A DNA stretch of 64,000 nucleotides. Origin: Cliona cf. orientalis. Its lineage: Eukaryota > Porifera > Demospongiae > Clionaida > Clionaidae. The stretch covers positions 10,661,000 to 10,724,999 of the forward strand of contig OZ005691.1 of NCBI GenBank assembly GCA_963930775.1, read 5' to 3'. The translations under genes were made by a program, and so were the position numbers. The notes under the pieces are model-generated. The model was given only the letters and a program-made list of their open reading frames with translations, made no database searches and had not been told where the DNA came from. This document shows, one piece after another, positions 14,464 through 25,874 of the stretch; position 1 is the first letter of the stretch; each line of letters opens with the position of its first letter.

Positions 14464-15933
14464 CTCCGAATGAATAGCTACTTCAAGCAAGCTAACAATT
14501 CTCCCGTGATAGTGATAGTCCTATGTAGCTACAAATTATTTTTCTTCTCGTTTCTAGTGTCTAAGTGGGGGGTGGTACTAAAAGTAGGAACGGGGAAATG
14601 AGAAACGAGAAATTGGAAATGAGGAAATAGAAACGGAAATGGAAATGGTCGTCGTTGTTGCTAGTTGACATACCGAGGTGGATGCCATAGTCTATCTATG
14701 GTGTATCAAAATGTCGGTTGTAAAGGTTTTGTTTGTCAAAATTATAGATACTATCATAGATCTCTTGTAGTTACTATGAAATAGGGGTGCTTATGCATGT
14801 GTACCCCCTTTCAGTCACATAAGCAACAATTCAGGCTGGATTCCATAAGATGTTTATAGCTACTGAGTCACCAACCAAGTTCAGATCATTGGCCACCCCA
14901 TGGTCACTCAGAGCTTGGTATGATGCAAGTAAACCAAAGCAAGTCATAGTGACATCTTCAATACAGTCACCAACAAATTTGAGATTGTTGGACCTTGTAG
15001 CTACATCTACCAGCCTGTATCAGGGGCCGATACTGAGTCATGCCAGGTAGTCTCAGGACTCTGGCGGGCCAGACAGCCTGATTCTATAGTTTTTGTGACT
15101 ATAGCGAAATACACATAAAGATTAATACTCGTGGCCATATTATTTGCAGCGGTGACTCCGGTGAGTAAAATTACAGCTAGTACAATTGATGCTATTACAC
15201 GTACAATGCCGTACAGTAATACGTTGTACTAGTAGGTCGTCATAATTTTCTTATGTCTACTTACACACACTTTACACATATGGGTCAGAAAATGCTCCCC
15301 CCAAACTGTCCTTTTGAATCACTGATCTAAAAGGTGTGTAGCTGGTCCTTCAGTGATACTAGGAAAGCCAGACTGAGTCCAGGCTATGGCATTCCAACAC
15401 TGACAAAATTGGCAAGCTCAAATATATGGTCAAACTTGAGTCAGATATATGGTCAAACTCAAATATGTGGTCAAATTGTTGCCTAGATATGGTCAAAGCC
15501 AAATATATGGTCAAATTTTATATGATCAAACTCAAATACATGGTCAAACGAAAGTTATGGTCATTTTCCCCATATATGGTCAAACATGCAGCAAATATAT
15601 GGTCAAAATTTAAGAAAATCCCCAGTCACGGATATGACGTATCTATTAGTTAATTGGACCGACGTGACGTCAACAGAATCCGCGTTCGCGAATAAAATTC
15701 GCGATCGCGCGCACAAACGTACACTCACGATCCTTACCTTATGTAGTCTCGTTCACGGACCCACTCCCTTTAGGGCGGAGTCCGCTCCTACGTGGGAGGG
15801 CTGGTTCGCGAGACTAGGTACAATCGGACATTGTATTGTATGGTATTAAAGCAGTATGGTAAGCATGAATGAAACTACTAGGTAGCTATTCATGCTCTAT
15901 AATATATCCTTCTGTACCTGGTGTGTCTCAACT

Positions 15934-16045
15934 TAGTCTCGAAACCAGACCGCTCCCACCGCAGCGTTCAGTTCTTTCAGGATGAACGCGCGTTCATCCA
16001 GAAAGAACTGAACGCTGCGGTGGGAGCGGTCTGGTTTCGAGACTA
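15934..16045. repeat. 112-bp near-perfect palindrome
   Basis: Arms starting TAGTCTCGAAACCAGACC are complementary over about 56 bp with one mismatch and essentially no loop (CGCG at the centre). It lies at the middle of the larger palindrome and is probably a nested fold-back element. Confidence 0.85.
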
Positions 16046-16047
16046 GG

Positions 16048-16127
16048 GCTAGCCTTATCCCCAGGCCCTCTCTCGATCTCCCAGTATTTATTATGAAAGA
16101 TAGAGAGGGCCTGGGGACACGGCTAGC
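16048..16127. repeat. 80-bp hairpin adjoining the palindrome
   Basis: Inverted arms GCTAGCC...CCCCAGGCCCTCTCT and AGAGAGGGCCTGGGG...GGCTAGC enclose a short AT-rich loop. It lies next to the 112-bp palindrome. Confidence 0.8.
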
Positions 16128-16839
16128 TCAGCTAATTTCATTCATACTTACCTTATAATGTCCGATTGTACCTATATAGTCCCGCGCGCCAGCCCTACGA
16201 AGTAGGGATTGTAGCGCTAGCGCGAGCGAGATGGCCAAATCCCCAGACTCCGCCCCAGAGGGGGCGGGTCCGTGAACGAGACTACATAGCGGGTAAAGGA
16301 TCGTTTGTGCGGGCGATCGCGAATTTTATTCGCAAACGCGGATTCTGGCTGTGATTCTGTTGACGTCACGTCGGTCCAATTAACTAATAGATACGTCATA
16401 TCCGTGACTATTATGTAAGGGGATCTTCTTGAATTTTGACCATATATTTGCTTCATGTTTGACCATATATGGGGAAAATGACCATAACTTTTGTTTGACC
16501 ATATATTTGAGTTTGATCATATAAAATTTGACCATATATTTGGCTTTAACCATATATAGGCAACATTTTGACCACATATTTGCAATTTGACCATATATCT
16601 GACTCAAGTTTGACCATATATTTGAGCTTGCCAATTTTGTCAGTGTTGGAATGCCATACCAGGCTGAGACTCTGTGATGTAGTTACACACCCAGAGTCTG
16701 AGACTAAACCTGAACAGACACACAAGAGCAGGAATCAAATATGTGCTGGATGTGCACACTTTAACAGCGTCCATGGCTATGAAACTAGTCTGTTACCTGC
16801 ACGAGCTATAGGAATTTGCATGCAACTGAAAACTTAATT

Positions 16840-17250
16840 GTTACCCCGCGCGCATGCGCAAGGGGTAAAGCAATCGGTTTGTCCGTCTGTCGTTGTCGTC
16901 GTTGTTGTCGTCGTCGGCACGAAAATCGCCAGATCTCGAGTTCTAGGCGTCTGTGCGTGCTATGAGCACATCCAATCGATAGATATCGATGAAAAACTGG
17001 TTTGTACGGGCTTCGAATTGCTCAAAAAGGCTTACTAGTGCTACAAATCGTGCATTTTCTGTTCAACATGCCTGTGGTTTATCGACCACACCCACTCTTT
17101 TAGCATAATAGTATGCGGATGCGACTGCGCATGCTCAAGCACTGTGTTGGAAAGGGTCGTCACGTCATGAAACCGCTACATGTGTGCCTCATAGTGTTGC
17201 AATGCTACGCTAGAGTGGCTACATGGCGCGCGGGGTATGTGCTCTACAGA
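16840..17250 (+). repeat. CCCCGCGCGCATGCGC interspersed repeat, copy 1
   Basis: It begins TTACCCCGCGCGCATGCGCA, has a GTTGTCGTC-rich trinucleotide run, and ends GGTATGTGCTCTACAGAGCT. The same layout recurs at 35,329-35,705, 47,684-48,115 (inverted) and 50,819-51,640, with other sequence at the flanks, so it is a dispersed element. All copies are non-coding. Class is uncertain (MITE or SINE). Confidence 0.65.
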
Positions 17251-17360
17251 GCTCTAGTTTATCTAGTGACGACCATTTCCATTTCCGTTTCCATTTCCTC
17301 ATTTCCAATTTCTCGTTTCTCATTTCCTCGTTCCTACTTTTAGTACAACCCCTAAGTGGG

Positions 17361-17503
17361 ACTGCTGAACTGGCTGTGGCTTTGAGGATGGTTGGGTGCG
17401 GTCACGAGATGTACAATATTAAAGTAGGGAGAGCACCTCATATCCGCTTTGTGTGGCATGGGTGGGGCTGGTGCAGTTAGCTTCGTAAGGTAAAGGTCGT
17501 CAA
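17361..17503 (-). promoter_or_regulatory. Conserved upstream block of gene B, displaced by insertion
   Basis: It is homologous to the blocks at 5,011, 24,252, 44,841 and 53,115, including GGTGGGGCTGGTGCAG and the terminal AAAGGTCGTCAA. In this copy it is 2.9 kb from the start codon because of the element at 14,570-17,351. The 3' end of gene C lies only about 225 bp away (stop at 17,727). Confidence 0.45.
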
Positions 17504-17726
17504 ATAATTGACGAGGAGATTAACGTACGTATGCAGCATGCAAAATATACAGTAGCGCATGAGATCTGGAATAAAATAATAGTCCATTCTAGCCTAATTG
17601 GAGCATAAAAATTATGATACTTATTATCAAAATATTGCACACAATGATGATCATAATAAAATGATCACGAGTGAGCAAGAACAAAAGTAACAGCAAACAA
17701 CGAATTGAAACTTTAATAATGCAATG

Positions 17727-20700
17727 CTATTCACCAAATAAACGATGTTTTAATTGGACTCTAAGTTTTGCTGGAAGGGGAAGAGTGTCAATATTGCTAG
17801 TACTCTTCAGCCAATTTGATAATTTTTCCAGACACAGATCTTGAAGGCTGATATCTGTAGAAAAGAACCAGCAATAATAATTGATAAAATTTGATCATGG
17901 CCAGTACCTGTACACATGCATGACACAGTGCTACAGTGTTCCATAGTCATACATTGTCAATAGACAAGCATTGGATGAATAATTCCGCTTTCTTGTACAT
18001 ATTCTCTGGCCATTTCTCATACCGTATAGCGGGAAATTTTCAAGGGAGAAAGCCTTCACGAATTTTCGCAATATTACAGCAACGCATGAAAGTTTTCTCC
18101 ATGAAATATTAGGCATGCCACACCCATCCATGCAATCAGTTTAATATGCCACGAAAATTTTCATCGTCAAATACCGATCCATGAAAGTTTTCTCCCTTGA
18201 AAGTTTCCCTCTATACAACAAGCAGGGTGCCGGGGACTTTCTCACGTGAACACATGGATTATCTGCTAGTCTTATCTCATTTTCTTGCTGGTGTGTATAA
18301 TGCACATTGTACTTGAAAGCCTGAGTATATGTGATCTTAGTCTATCGAGCTAGACCCTTCCTTGCGCTTGTATTGTACGCGCAGGGGAAGGGTCTAGCAA
18401 AGGTCACGTTTAATTGAATTTCAGCTGACCAATCAGATTCAACTATCCAAATTCTGGATAGCAATTTATGCGTGGGTGATCGCTTGCAATCAGTGCTTAT
18501 TCACGATTGCGAGCTAGATGTTGCTTTTTGCTTGGATCATTTGTGTGGCACTGGAGTACTAGTACTACAGAGGCAATAGCGGACAATTCAGAAAACCGTT
18601 CGTCGCCATTTTTTGAGAGCTGCCAGGGAATAGTCGATCATTGAAACGGGAGCGAAAAAGAGTTCCTTCAACTTGATAGCGCCGTGTTTGATCACTGTCC
18701 CAGCCAGGTCAGACAAGCGGAGTGCCTTCTATTCGCTACCTCTGTATATTTCGGCGATCATTGAGAAGTTCCCTGTACCAGCGAAGAGCTGCCAACTTTG
18801 CCATTTTCATGATTTTGCTGCTCACGTTTTCTGCGTTTTAATTAATTGCATTCCAAACGTGACCTTTGCTAGACCCTTCCCCCCACGCGTACAATACAAG
18901 CGCAAGGAAGGGTCTAGCTCGATAGACTAATGTGATCTGTAACCAACAGATGGTTACATACATGTAGTATTGTGGTTACCACTATATGCACACACACAGG
19001 GTGGGTATTTCCCTGGTGGATGCACATACACCACTAGATATTGTTATCAAGGAAGATAGCACACATTATGTGGTGAATAATTTAATTTACTGCTCAAATA
19101 ATCCATTGTTCTAAACCACACTCTGTGACCCTAAGACAGCTGCTTATGGTGGTTTTGATAATACAATACATGCACACACTAATCCAGTCTGTCTTAGTGC
19201 ATATAATTATCTCCCCAGTAGAAATTTACTTTTCTGTGGTTATGAGGTAATTGTGGTGTAATGTATGACGAAACCTATGGTGTAATCTCTTAGGTAATCT
19301 ATGAGGTAATTATGAGAAAATCCAGGGCCTCGCTGGAGCCTTTCTGGAACTTGAAAATCAGTAAATATGTAGAGTATCTTACGCGCGTATCCAGCGAATA
19401 CATTACAAGCTGAGCACTACTTTCTCTGAGAAGTACTGTTGGTTGAACTTCACGTGTTTCCTTGGCTTACGTAATGCCGTGGATAAATAAAGCTAGCCTT
19501 GCGCTATATATAGCACGCATCACTGTCGCAAGGGGCTGGCCCGCGCGGCAACTGCAGCAGCGTGACCAACCTGAAATTCGGAAGGAATACTGTGCTGTCG
19601 AGTTCATCTCTATAATTGAAGCATCGAAACTTGTCGCTATCAAGGTTGAGAGTCGATCTTTGACGCCATCTCCATGATTTCTGGGGCAGCATCGATCGAT
19701 GTGTACGCATTCTATTGACGACCTTTTACCACATGCACCATTACACTGTGCAGCTACTGGGGAGATGGTCAAGTGTTCATATTATAACAACAAATTCTGC
19801 TATTAGGCAAGGCAGGTTGAGCTCTATCTAATAGCGCCTTATATACATCTCTTTCCAGATGTGACATCACAACCACCCTTGTACGTGGGCCTGATTATCA
19901 TTACAAGGTACTTAAGTTGAAACCACTGAGTTACATTCTGTATAGATGCAGCTGCAGCTAGTTACTGATAGGACAGTGCAGACACAACCTTCATGGCTTC
20001 ATGGTTTTAGTGGTTGCACATTAATGATATTCTGTGATGTCAAATCTGGAAAGAGATGTTTGTACTACTATTATGTGGGTTGCACACTCCTAGTAATGTA
20101 CTCCTGATTATATTAAACAATGTAACAATGTAACAATGTACGAGCATACACAGCATTAACAGTACCTAACTAATTAATAGCCAGACAGTGTCTGAAGGAT
20201 GAAACAATGTAGCTAAAAGGCTACCAATTCTCCCCTCACTCCTACAGCTGTGTGCACATGGCTCACCTTTGAGATACAATTTCTGAACTACTTCCAGTGC
20301 TCCGTGTTCTCTCGCCTGCCACAAGGAAAAAGCAACAGTGCTCCAAGAGGGAGACGGGTTGTCAGTAAGGAAGACGGTAGAGAACACTCTGGGAAGTAGT
20401 CTCCTGTCATACTGATGCTCGAGTTCACGTCGCTTGGAGTCCACAATCTGAAGGTAAACACCAACACCACCAACACCATCCAGATGTTGAACACCATCGA
20501 GGACACTGGATAGAGTATCTAATGTCAATGATGGCTCTGTATGTATGCATGTGAATGTACATGTGTGTGTGTGTGTGGAGGAGGAGGTGAACATGTGGTC
20601 AGTGTTAGCATCAGTGTACTAAACAAAATTAATGCATACACAATATACAACACTTTAGGCATGAATTTCCTGTGTAATGTATACACACAGTATCCTCTAC

Positions 20701-23700
20701 ATTCCAATACCTACACATGCCACACCCACATGTACCTGGAGCTCTCTGAATATAGGCTTTGGCTGCAGTTAGAGCAGCCTCTTCTCCCTTGTAGTGCAGT
20801 CTCCCTCCTAGAAACCCCCAGCCCCATAAGGCAAAGGGGGAAGACTTTAGATAATAATGGATACATTCATGTCGCTGCTGCTCTTCATCCTTGCTGTGTT
20901 CTCTGATCTTCCTCTGCACACTGAGTGGTATATTGAGGGCGCCCATCAGGTTGCTCACATACACCACATGGTTTAGTACAGTGGACAGGTTGCTGTGAGT
21001 GAGTGTAGTGTCTGTGAGGGAAATGTGAAGGACACATTAAAGAACATTTTATAGAGGGTATGCCCCTATAATTAGGACCTGGTGTTAATGACATTCAGTG
21101 ATATTGTTTCCCATTAGCTAGTGTGTGCATGATAACAACCATATGCATTCAAACTTGATGGCCAAGCACTAATCAACCATATAGATAGGCATTGAAGGTG
21201 ATCTGGTAATTGTGCACACGGTGACTTAGTGGGTTCAATGGTGGCTATATATACTCTCTTATTGCCGCTGCTATTGTTGTGATAATATAATTATCTCTTG
21301 CCATCACAGTACATGACAAGTGCAGGATGGTAATAGTTATTAGCTGTTGCCTAGCAACCAAAGGTTTTACAGGAAGTTGCTGGCCACCAGAGGGGTATAT
21401 GGATGATCATAGGATACATGTAGGCCAATGATGAGAGGGGGTCATGGGCCAACGAGACAGTTACCCTTAATTGGGGTGGATTCAATCATGCACCCCAACT
21501 AAGGTCTTGCAACTATAACTTATACCAGTACAAGGAGCCATGGCTACAGTTGTAATTCATCCACGTCACTGTCACCGAGCACATACACACACACACACAC
21601 ACACAGGGAGGTGGCCTTTGACCTTAGAGATATGTGTTGATTCCTATTCCCCATGCAGTAACTCATCACCACAACAGGAGGTCTCAGGAATGGAGGAATG
21701 GAGAATGTGAAAACAGATGAAAACAACTATCAAAATTGACATTGTGCCAGTGCCTGTCTATTGTATGGACCTTTATACTAATAGAGTACAGCATGGCCAG
21801 AAATTTTCACTAGTGTCACCAACCTCACTATCACCATCTGTTTTCAGTGGCGAAATTTTAAGCCACTGAATCTTTTTTTCTATGAATTAACGAATACTTG
21901 TGATGATCTTTACTGCAGTTATTTCATTGATATTTTTGTGATAAAGGGGTAGCAGGGCTTAGGAATATTCATTTTTGTTCAGTGAAATTTCTAGCTTTAC
22001 AATAATGCATGTTACGAGTTATTAGCACTAACTTACACTAATCCATCATAGTTATTTCCTATCCATAATATTACGTGGATAATGTTATGTAAAGTATTAA
22101 TTTCCATAAAAAGAACATACCAGTCAACCCCTCAGCATAGTGACGTATCCTGTCTGCAATATCACCGTAATGACCATAGCCAATGTAGCCAGCCCACTCA
22201 TCCAGTTGGTATATTATTTTCCTCCAACTGGCGAGTGGGTCTCGTAGCAGCCAATACCGGACTACTGCTGCTTCTTGTTCATCAGTAGAGTGGTGAGCAG
22301 ACTGGAGTTCAGCAAGCTGGGCAGGAGGGGTGCCAAGGATGGTTTCATCACGAAAATCATTAATTTCAAACAAGTCCACTCCTCTAAGCTCACGTAGTAT
22401 GTTGTTGACAGTGAGAGCTGTAGCATTGGAGGAAGAACAGAAACATACATGCAAGTCATTAATCAGATGTAAAATGATGCCTACAGGTACACACATAATA
22501 CTTAATTAGTGTAATTAATTTTATACCACACATCATTAATTTTAAGATAATAAAATAATTTAACTTCATGCTACTATTATAATTGTGCATGATTTTTACA
22601 TAAAACAGTACATAACGGTATGTTTGCATAAAATAAGAATTAATATCATAAACTAGTTACTAAGTACATGTACGTGTGTACAGTGGAACCTGCCTTAGCG
22701 GTCACCTGGACAAGGCGGTCACCTCCTTAATACAGCCACATCCTGTAGGTCCCAAACAGCCACAATGCATTTACTATGGAATGCAACCTGGATAGGACGG
22801 CCACCTGCCTATTGCGTATACCAGCCAGTTAGCCAGGTCCCATGGCGTTTACACTAGTACAAATTAGCGGGATTCCGCAAATCGATTATCCCGCAGCGCT
22901 AATTAGCTAAGCGGCCGAAGTCGACGTTTTACGCCTACTGCCGTTCTCAGGCTTGTAAGGATCGTCTTGGATACCAAGACCGACTGCTTGGAGCTTCTCT
23001 TTGTATCGATTCTTCGCTTTATTGCTCAGACCTTCGAAATAGTCGCTCGTTTTCGAAAAAAACTTGACACGTTTCAATACAACAACATGCAGCAGTTGGC
23101 CTTTTTGCCCACAAAGGGTGTGGCAGTAGGCGTCACCCGTGGTACGTCGACTTCTGCCGCTTAGCTAATTAGCGCCGCGGGATAATCGATTTGCGGAATC
23201 CCTCTGTAGTGGCCACTGTAGGACAGCCCCCAGGGAAATCCCCACTTGGCTGCCAGGTACAATAATATGTGGGTTTGTTAGACCACAGCCCACAGTTGCG
23301 TTTGTAACCTCACTTCTCCTACAAGCCACACCCCCTATGTTTTGTATATTGCAGCCACCTCTCTAATGCAGCCACAGATATTTGGCCCGATGGTGACCGC
23401 TTTAGACTGTACCAGTGACTGTGTCAACCATGAGCAAACTTAGTGGGTGGAGTCAATGCACAATAACAATGTAATACACGAAATATCCCTCCAGTAATAT
23501 GTAACGTTCAAAACAATGAAATTAATTAAGACACACCCACTTTCAGTGGATTACAATAAACACGATCATGACTATGGTCAACAATAACCCAGGAAATGCA
23601 CCACAAACAAACACAGTGTGTAATTTAGGCTGACAAGACTCTGAGATTCCATGGACTGGCCTTCTATTATACAAAACATGTCATGTGTTGATCTATTGTC

Positions 23701-24157
23701 ATATGACTGATTTCCACTCACCTAGTTTACGTCCTTTAATTATTTCTCCCTCAATTCTCCTCTTTTCTTGTCTCGATAAACTGTTAAGGTAGCTCAAATC
23801 GGAATAGGAAATGGGATTTAAATTCTTCCTTCTCCTTCCACTCTCCTTGGCCCCCCGGGGGCTGGTCTGTGGGGCAGAGGATGCCCCCTCATTTTCAGAG
23901 TCAGATTGTTCCCCTTCCATTCCTGATTCATCACTGTAGCTGTCTTCTTCACTGGATGTGCAGGAAGCGCTGTGACTGAGATCGTCAGCCTCCGAAGAGC
24001 TGTGAGTGAGTGTGTCAGTCTCGGTGTATTCCATGTCTTCTGGTTCATTTATTCGATGGCTACTGTCCATGTCCTCGTCTTTCTCGTCACCGGGTCCTCC
24101 GCTAGCGCCGCCGCTGCTGCCCGGCTCGGCCCCGCAGCTCACATCTCGCTGCTCCAT
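17727..24157 (-). CDS. Gene C: triple Death-domain protein with C-terminal SOCS-box-like segment (intact)
   Basis: Five exons: 24157-23722 (MEQRDVSCGAEPG), DD1 22417-22121, DD2 21011-20736, DD3 20536-20267, terminal 17854-17727. The lengths 436+297+276+270+128 sum to 469 codons including the stop, and every intron is phase 1. Residues 1-145 are acidic and Ser-rich with a basic end (RQEKRRIEGEIIKG). Death-like domains lie at about 146-245, 246-337 and 338-427. The last 41 residues, with LQDLCLEKLSNWL and LPLPAKLRVQLKHRL, follow the SOCS-box pattern (Leu-Cys helix, then LPLP, then a basic helix). In other proteins this recruits elongin B/C and cullin. DD1 has an eight-residue insert (FEINDFRD) compared with B. 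Introns carry several inserted elements (18,020; 18,338; 19,210; 22,681). This is the only copy with no visible lesion. A role as a ubiquitin-coupled Death adaptor is inferred. Confidence 0.75.
18020..18218. repeat. Small fold-back element (TATAGCGGGAAATTTTC family)
   Basis: Inverted ends ACCGTATAGCGGGAAATTTT and their partner near 18,185-18,218, about 200 bp in total, in the last intron of gene C. It is the best preserved member of the family also seen at 9,558 and 31,187. Confidence 0.6.
18338..18929. mobile_element. Non-autonomous element with ~85-bp inverted ends and 9-bp duplication
   Basis: Flanked by ATGTGATCT on both sides (18329-18337 and 18930-18938). Inverted ends TAGTCTATCGAGCTAGACCC extend through AGGTCACGTTTAATT. 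A 9-bp duplication and long inverted ends again suggest a Mutator-like element. There is no coding potential beyond short chance frames. Confidence 0.7.
19210..19792. repeat. CTCCCCAGTAG repeat, copy 1
   Basis: A ~580-bp element with inverted ends TCTCCCCAGTAG and CTACTGGGGAGA. A second copy in opposite orientation is at 27,072-27,640. The right flank GATGGTCAAGTGTTCATATT is also shared by both, so the true end lies slightly beyond the inverted motif. Interior frames of about 100 aa are similar in the two copies but in different frames, so I do not call a gene. Confidence 0.6.
22681..23409. mobile_element. TA-flanked pogo/mariner-like non-autonomous element
   Basis: Flanked by TA on both sides (22679-22680, 23410-23411). 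The empty site is visible in the other copies as CGTGTGTACCACCACTG. Inverted ends CAGTGGAACCTGCCTTAGCG and the partner ending GTGACCGCTTTAGACTG. It lies in intron 1 of gene C and contains a second fold-back at 22,869-23,203. Confidence 0.7.
22869..23203. repeat. Nested fold-back element inside the TA element
   Basis: Inverted arms of about 60 bp begin GGGATTCCGCAAATCGATTA and run through GCGCTAATTAGCTAAGCGGC. The spacer of about 210 bp is not recognised. It was inserted after the host element, since it interrupts it. Confidence 0.75.
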
Positions 24158-24251
24158 CTCAGTAAACAGCTACTACAATTCTCCGACGATAGGGGCAAAA
24201 GCCTATGTAGCTAGCTATAAACTATTTTCTCTTCTAGTGTTCTCTCTTTCG

Positions 24252-24373
24252 ACTGCTGAGCTGGCTGTGGATGGTTGGGTGCGGTCACGAGATGTTAAGT
24301 AGGGGGAGCACCTCATAATTTATTATCCGTGGTGGGGCTGGTGCAGTTAGCTTCGTACGGTAAAGGTCGTCAA
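24252..24373 (-). promoter_or_regulatory. Conserved upstream block of gene C
   Basis: It starts about 95 bp upstream of the start codon. It shares the GTGGGGCTGGTGCAGTTAGC core and terminal AAAGGTCGTCAA with the other four copies. It directly abuts the 3' flank of remnant X, so neighbouring transcription units are packed head to tail. Confidence 0.45.
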
Positions 24374-24591
24374 TGAATAAACGAGCTGAGGAGAGTATCG
24401 ATCGTATATAGCTATGCAGCATGCAAGATGATCTCTATGAGATCTAGAATAAAATATTAATAGTCCATACCAGCCTAAGTGGAGCATAAAATTATAATAG
24501 AGTCATATTGACACAAAACATTGGCACAATGATGATCATAATAGAATGATCATGAGTGAATGAGAACAAAAGTAACAACAATGAAGCAATG

Positions 24592-25510
24592 CTATTCACC
24601 AAATAAGTGATAATATTTTAATTTGATGTTAAGTTTTATTGGAAGTGGAAGAGTGTCAATATCGCTAGTAGCTACTCTTTAACCAACTTGATAACTTTTC
24701 CAGACACAGAATCTGATTTTGAAGGTTAATATCTGTAGCATACAATATCATGCATTGCATCACAACCAGCTATAGCTATACCTTTAACCTTAATAATTAA
24801 ACCTCTCCTCATGCCTACAGCAGCATACATATTATAGCTCACCTTCGAGATATAATTTCTGGACGACTTTCAGAGTTTCTAGTTCCCTTGCCCCCCACAG
24901 GGCCAGGGGCGGATCTAGAGGGGGGGTTGCTGGGGTTGCAACCCCCCCAAACGATTTTGAGCAGCCCCTCCCACTTATATACAAGGCTTACTATAGCTTG
25001 GCACAGTAGCTGCCACTGTATGGTTAGCAGCAGACAAGCTGTGGTAGTACATAATTGGCCTCAAACCGACAGGTGGTGCACGGTGGTTAGTGGTACAACC
25101 TGAGCATGGCTTCAACTATGAATAATGTACTGTAGACCACAAGAGTCAGCTGTGGTGCTAGGCGTGGTAAAGCTCTATGTCTACAGTATTACCGCAGTGT
25201 TACTAGGTCATCCGGGGCGACTAAAAGTGGGCGTGGCTCATTAAAAGTGGGCGTGGTCGCAAAATTTTCGCGCGCTTCGCACGCAATTAAACATACAACC
25301 CCACCATACTAAAAATCCTAGATCCGCCCCTGAGGGCGAGAGCAACTATCCTCCAAGAGGGTGCAGGGTGGTGACTGACAAAATAGGAACTCCAAGCTGT
25401 GTGGAGTTGTCTTATGTCATACTGCTGTCTCAGTTCCACTTGCTTGGAGCGTGGTATCTGGAGATAATGTCCAACAGCATCTATGTTCTGTACTCTGTCA
25501 AGGATACTCG
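24592..25510 (-). pseudogene. Remnant X: degenerate DD3 and SOCS-box exons
   Basis: A diverged DD3-like exon (24843 to about 25,510, still ending at a CTCAC donor position) is interrupted by a 429-bp element. It is followed by a SOCS-like exon 24732-24592 with LQNQILCLEKLSSWL and a final LFGE. Relative to C the SOCS exon has extra bases that shift the frame and bring stops after WLKSSY. No DD1, DD2 or first exon was found on its 5' side, where unrelated repeats start. This is the 3' end of a lost SOCS-type gene between D and C. Confidence 0.65.
24904..25332. mobile_element. hAT-like non-autonomous element, 429 bp
   Basis: Inverted ends CAGGGGCGGATCTAG and CTAGATCCGCCCCTG, flanked by AGGGC on both sides (24899-24903, 25333-25337). 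The ends resemble hAT elements, though a 5-bp rather than 8-bp duplication is seen. It is inserted within the DD3-like exon of remnant X. Confidence 0.65.
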
Positions 25511-25874
25511 ATAGAAGTTAGCCAATGTACGTGTGTGCGTGAAGTGGACGTGTGGTCAATTGATCAGTGTTATAGCATCAGCACAATAGACCAATGATGC
25601 ACTATGGATAGTACTACTTGGAAGACGATAATATTATTATCATGCGAGGCAAGCCTTCACTCGTGGCATCGACCAGCTGTACTCCAGGGTTTTAGTGATA
25701 ATTATTATTAAAATACCTTGGTTTTGAGTCGCTAACTGGGCGGGCTAAGCACAACCAAATGACCGAATTGGAGCAGCCTGCAGGCTCTCAGTTTGGCCTA
25801 CAGTATTAAAGCTGGAGAAAGGTATACATACAGCTCTACCTGTAGCTACAGTACAACAGTACGTAATGAAAATA

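Larger units (their letters stand above)
15379..16664. repeat. Large nested palindrome with ATATATGGTCAAA arrays in both arms
   Basis: The left arm (about 15,379-15,840) and right arm (about 16,170-16,664) are inverted copies. Each carries about ten tandem, slightly irregular copies of ATATATGGTCAAA, then a shared stretch with ACGTGACGTCAACAGAATC and CGCGATCGC. Two further hairpins sit in the centre. No gene is visible; the short frames over the array are artefacts. Confidence 0.75.
14570..17351. mobile_element. MULE-like non-autonomous element, 2.8 kb, 9-bp target duplication
   Basis: It is flanked by CTAAGTGGG on both sides (14561-14569, 17352-17360). Terminal inverted repeats of about 83 bp begin GGGTKGTACTAAAAGTAGGA and run through purine-rich GAAATGAGAAACGAG to GGTCGTC. 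Long inverted ends with a 9-bp duplication suggest the Mutator group. No transposase was recognised. It lies between exon 1 of gene B and that gene's conserved upstream block, so it may affect the promoter. It contains a nested 1.3-kb palindrome (15,379-16,664) and a copy of the CCCCGCGCGCATGCGC repeat (16,840-17,250). Confidence 0.7.

Noticed and set aside
15420-15610. Regularly spaced ATATATGGTCAAA repeats considered as a CRISPR array
   Set aside because: The spacers are only a few bases, the repeats are irregular and mirrored in an inverted arm, and the DNA is animal.
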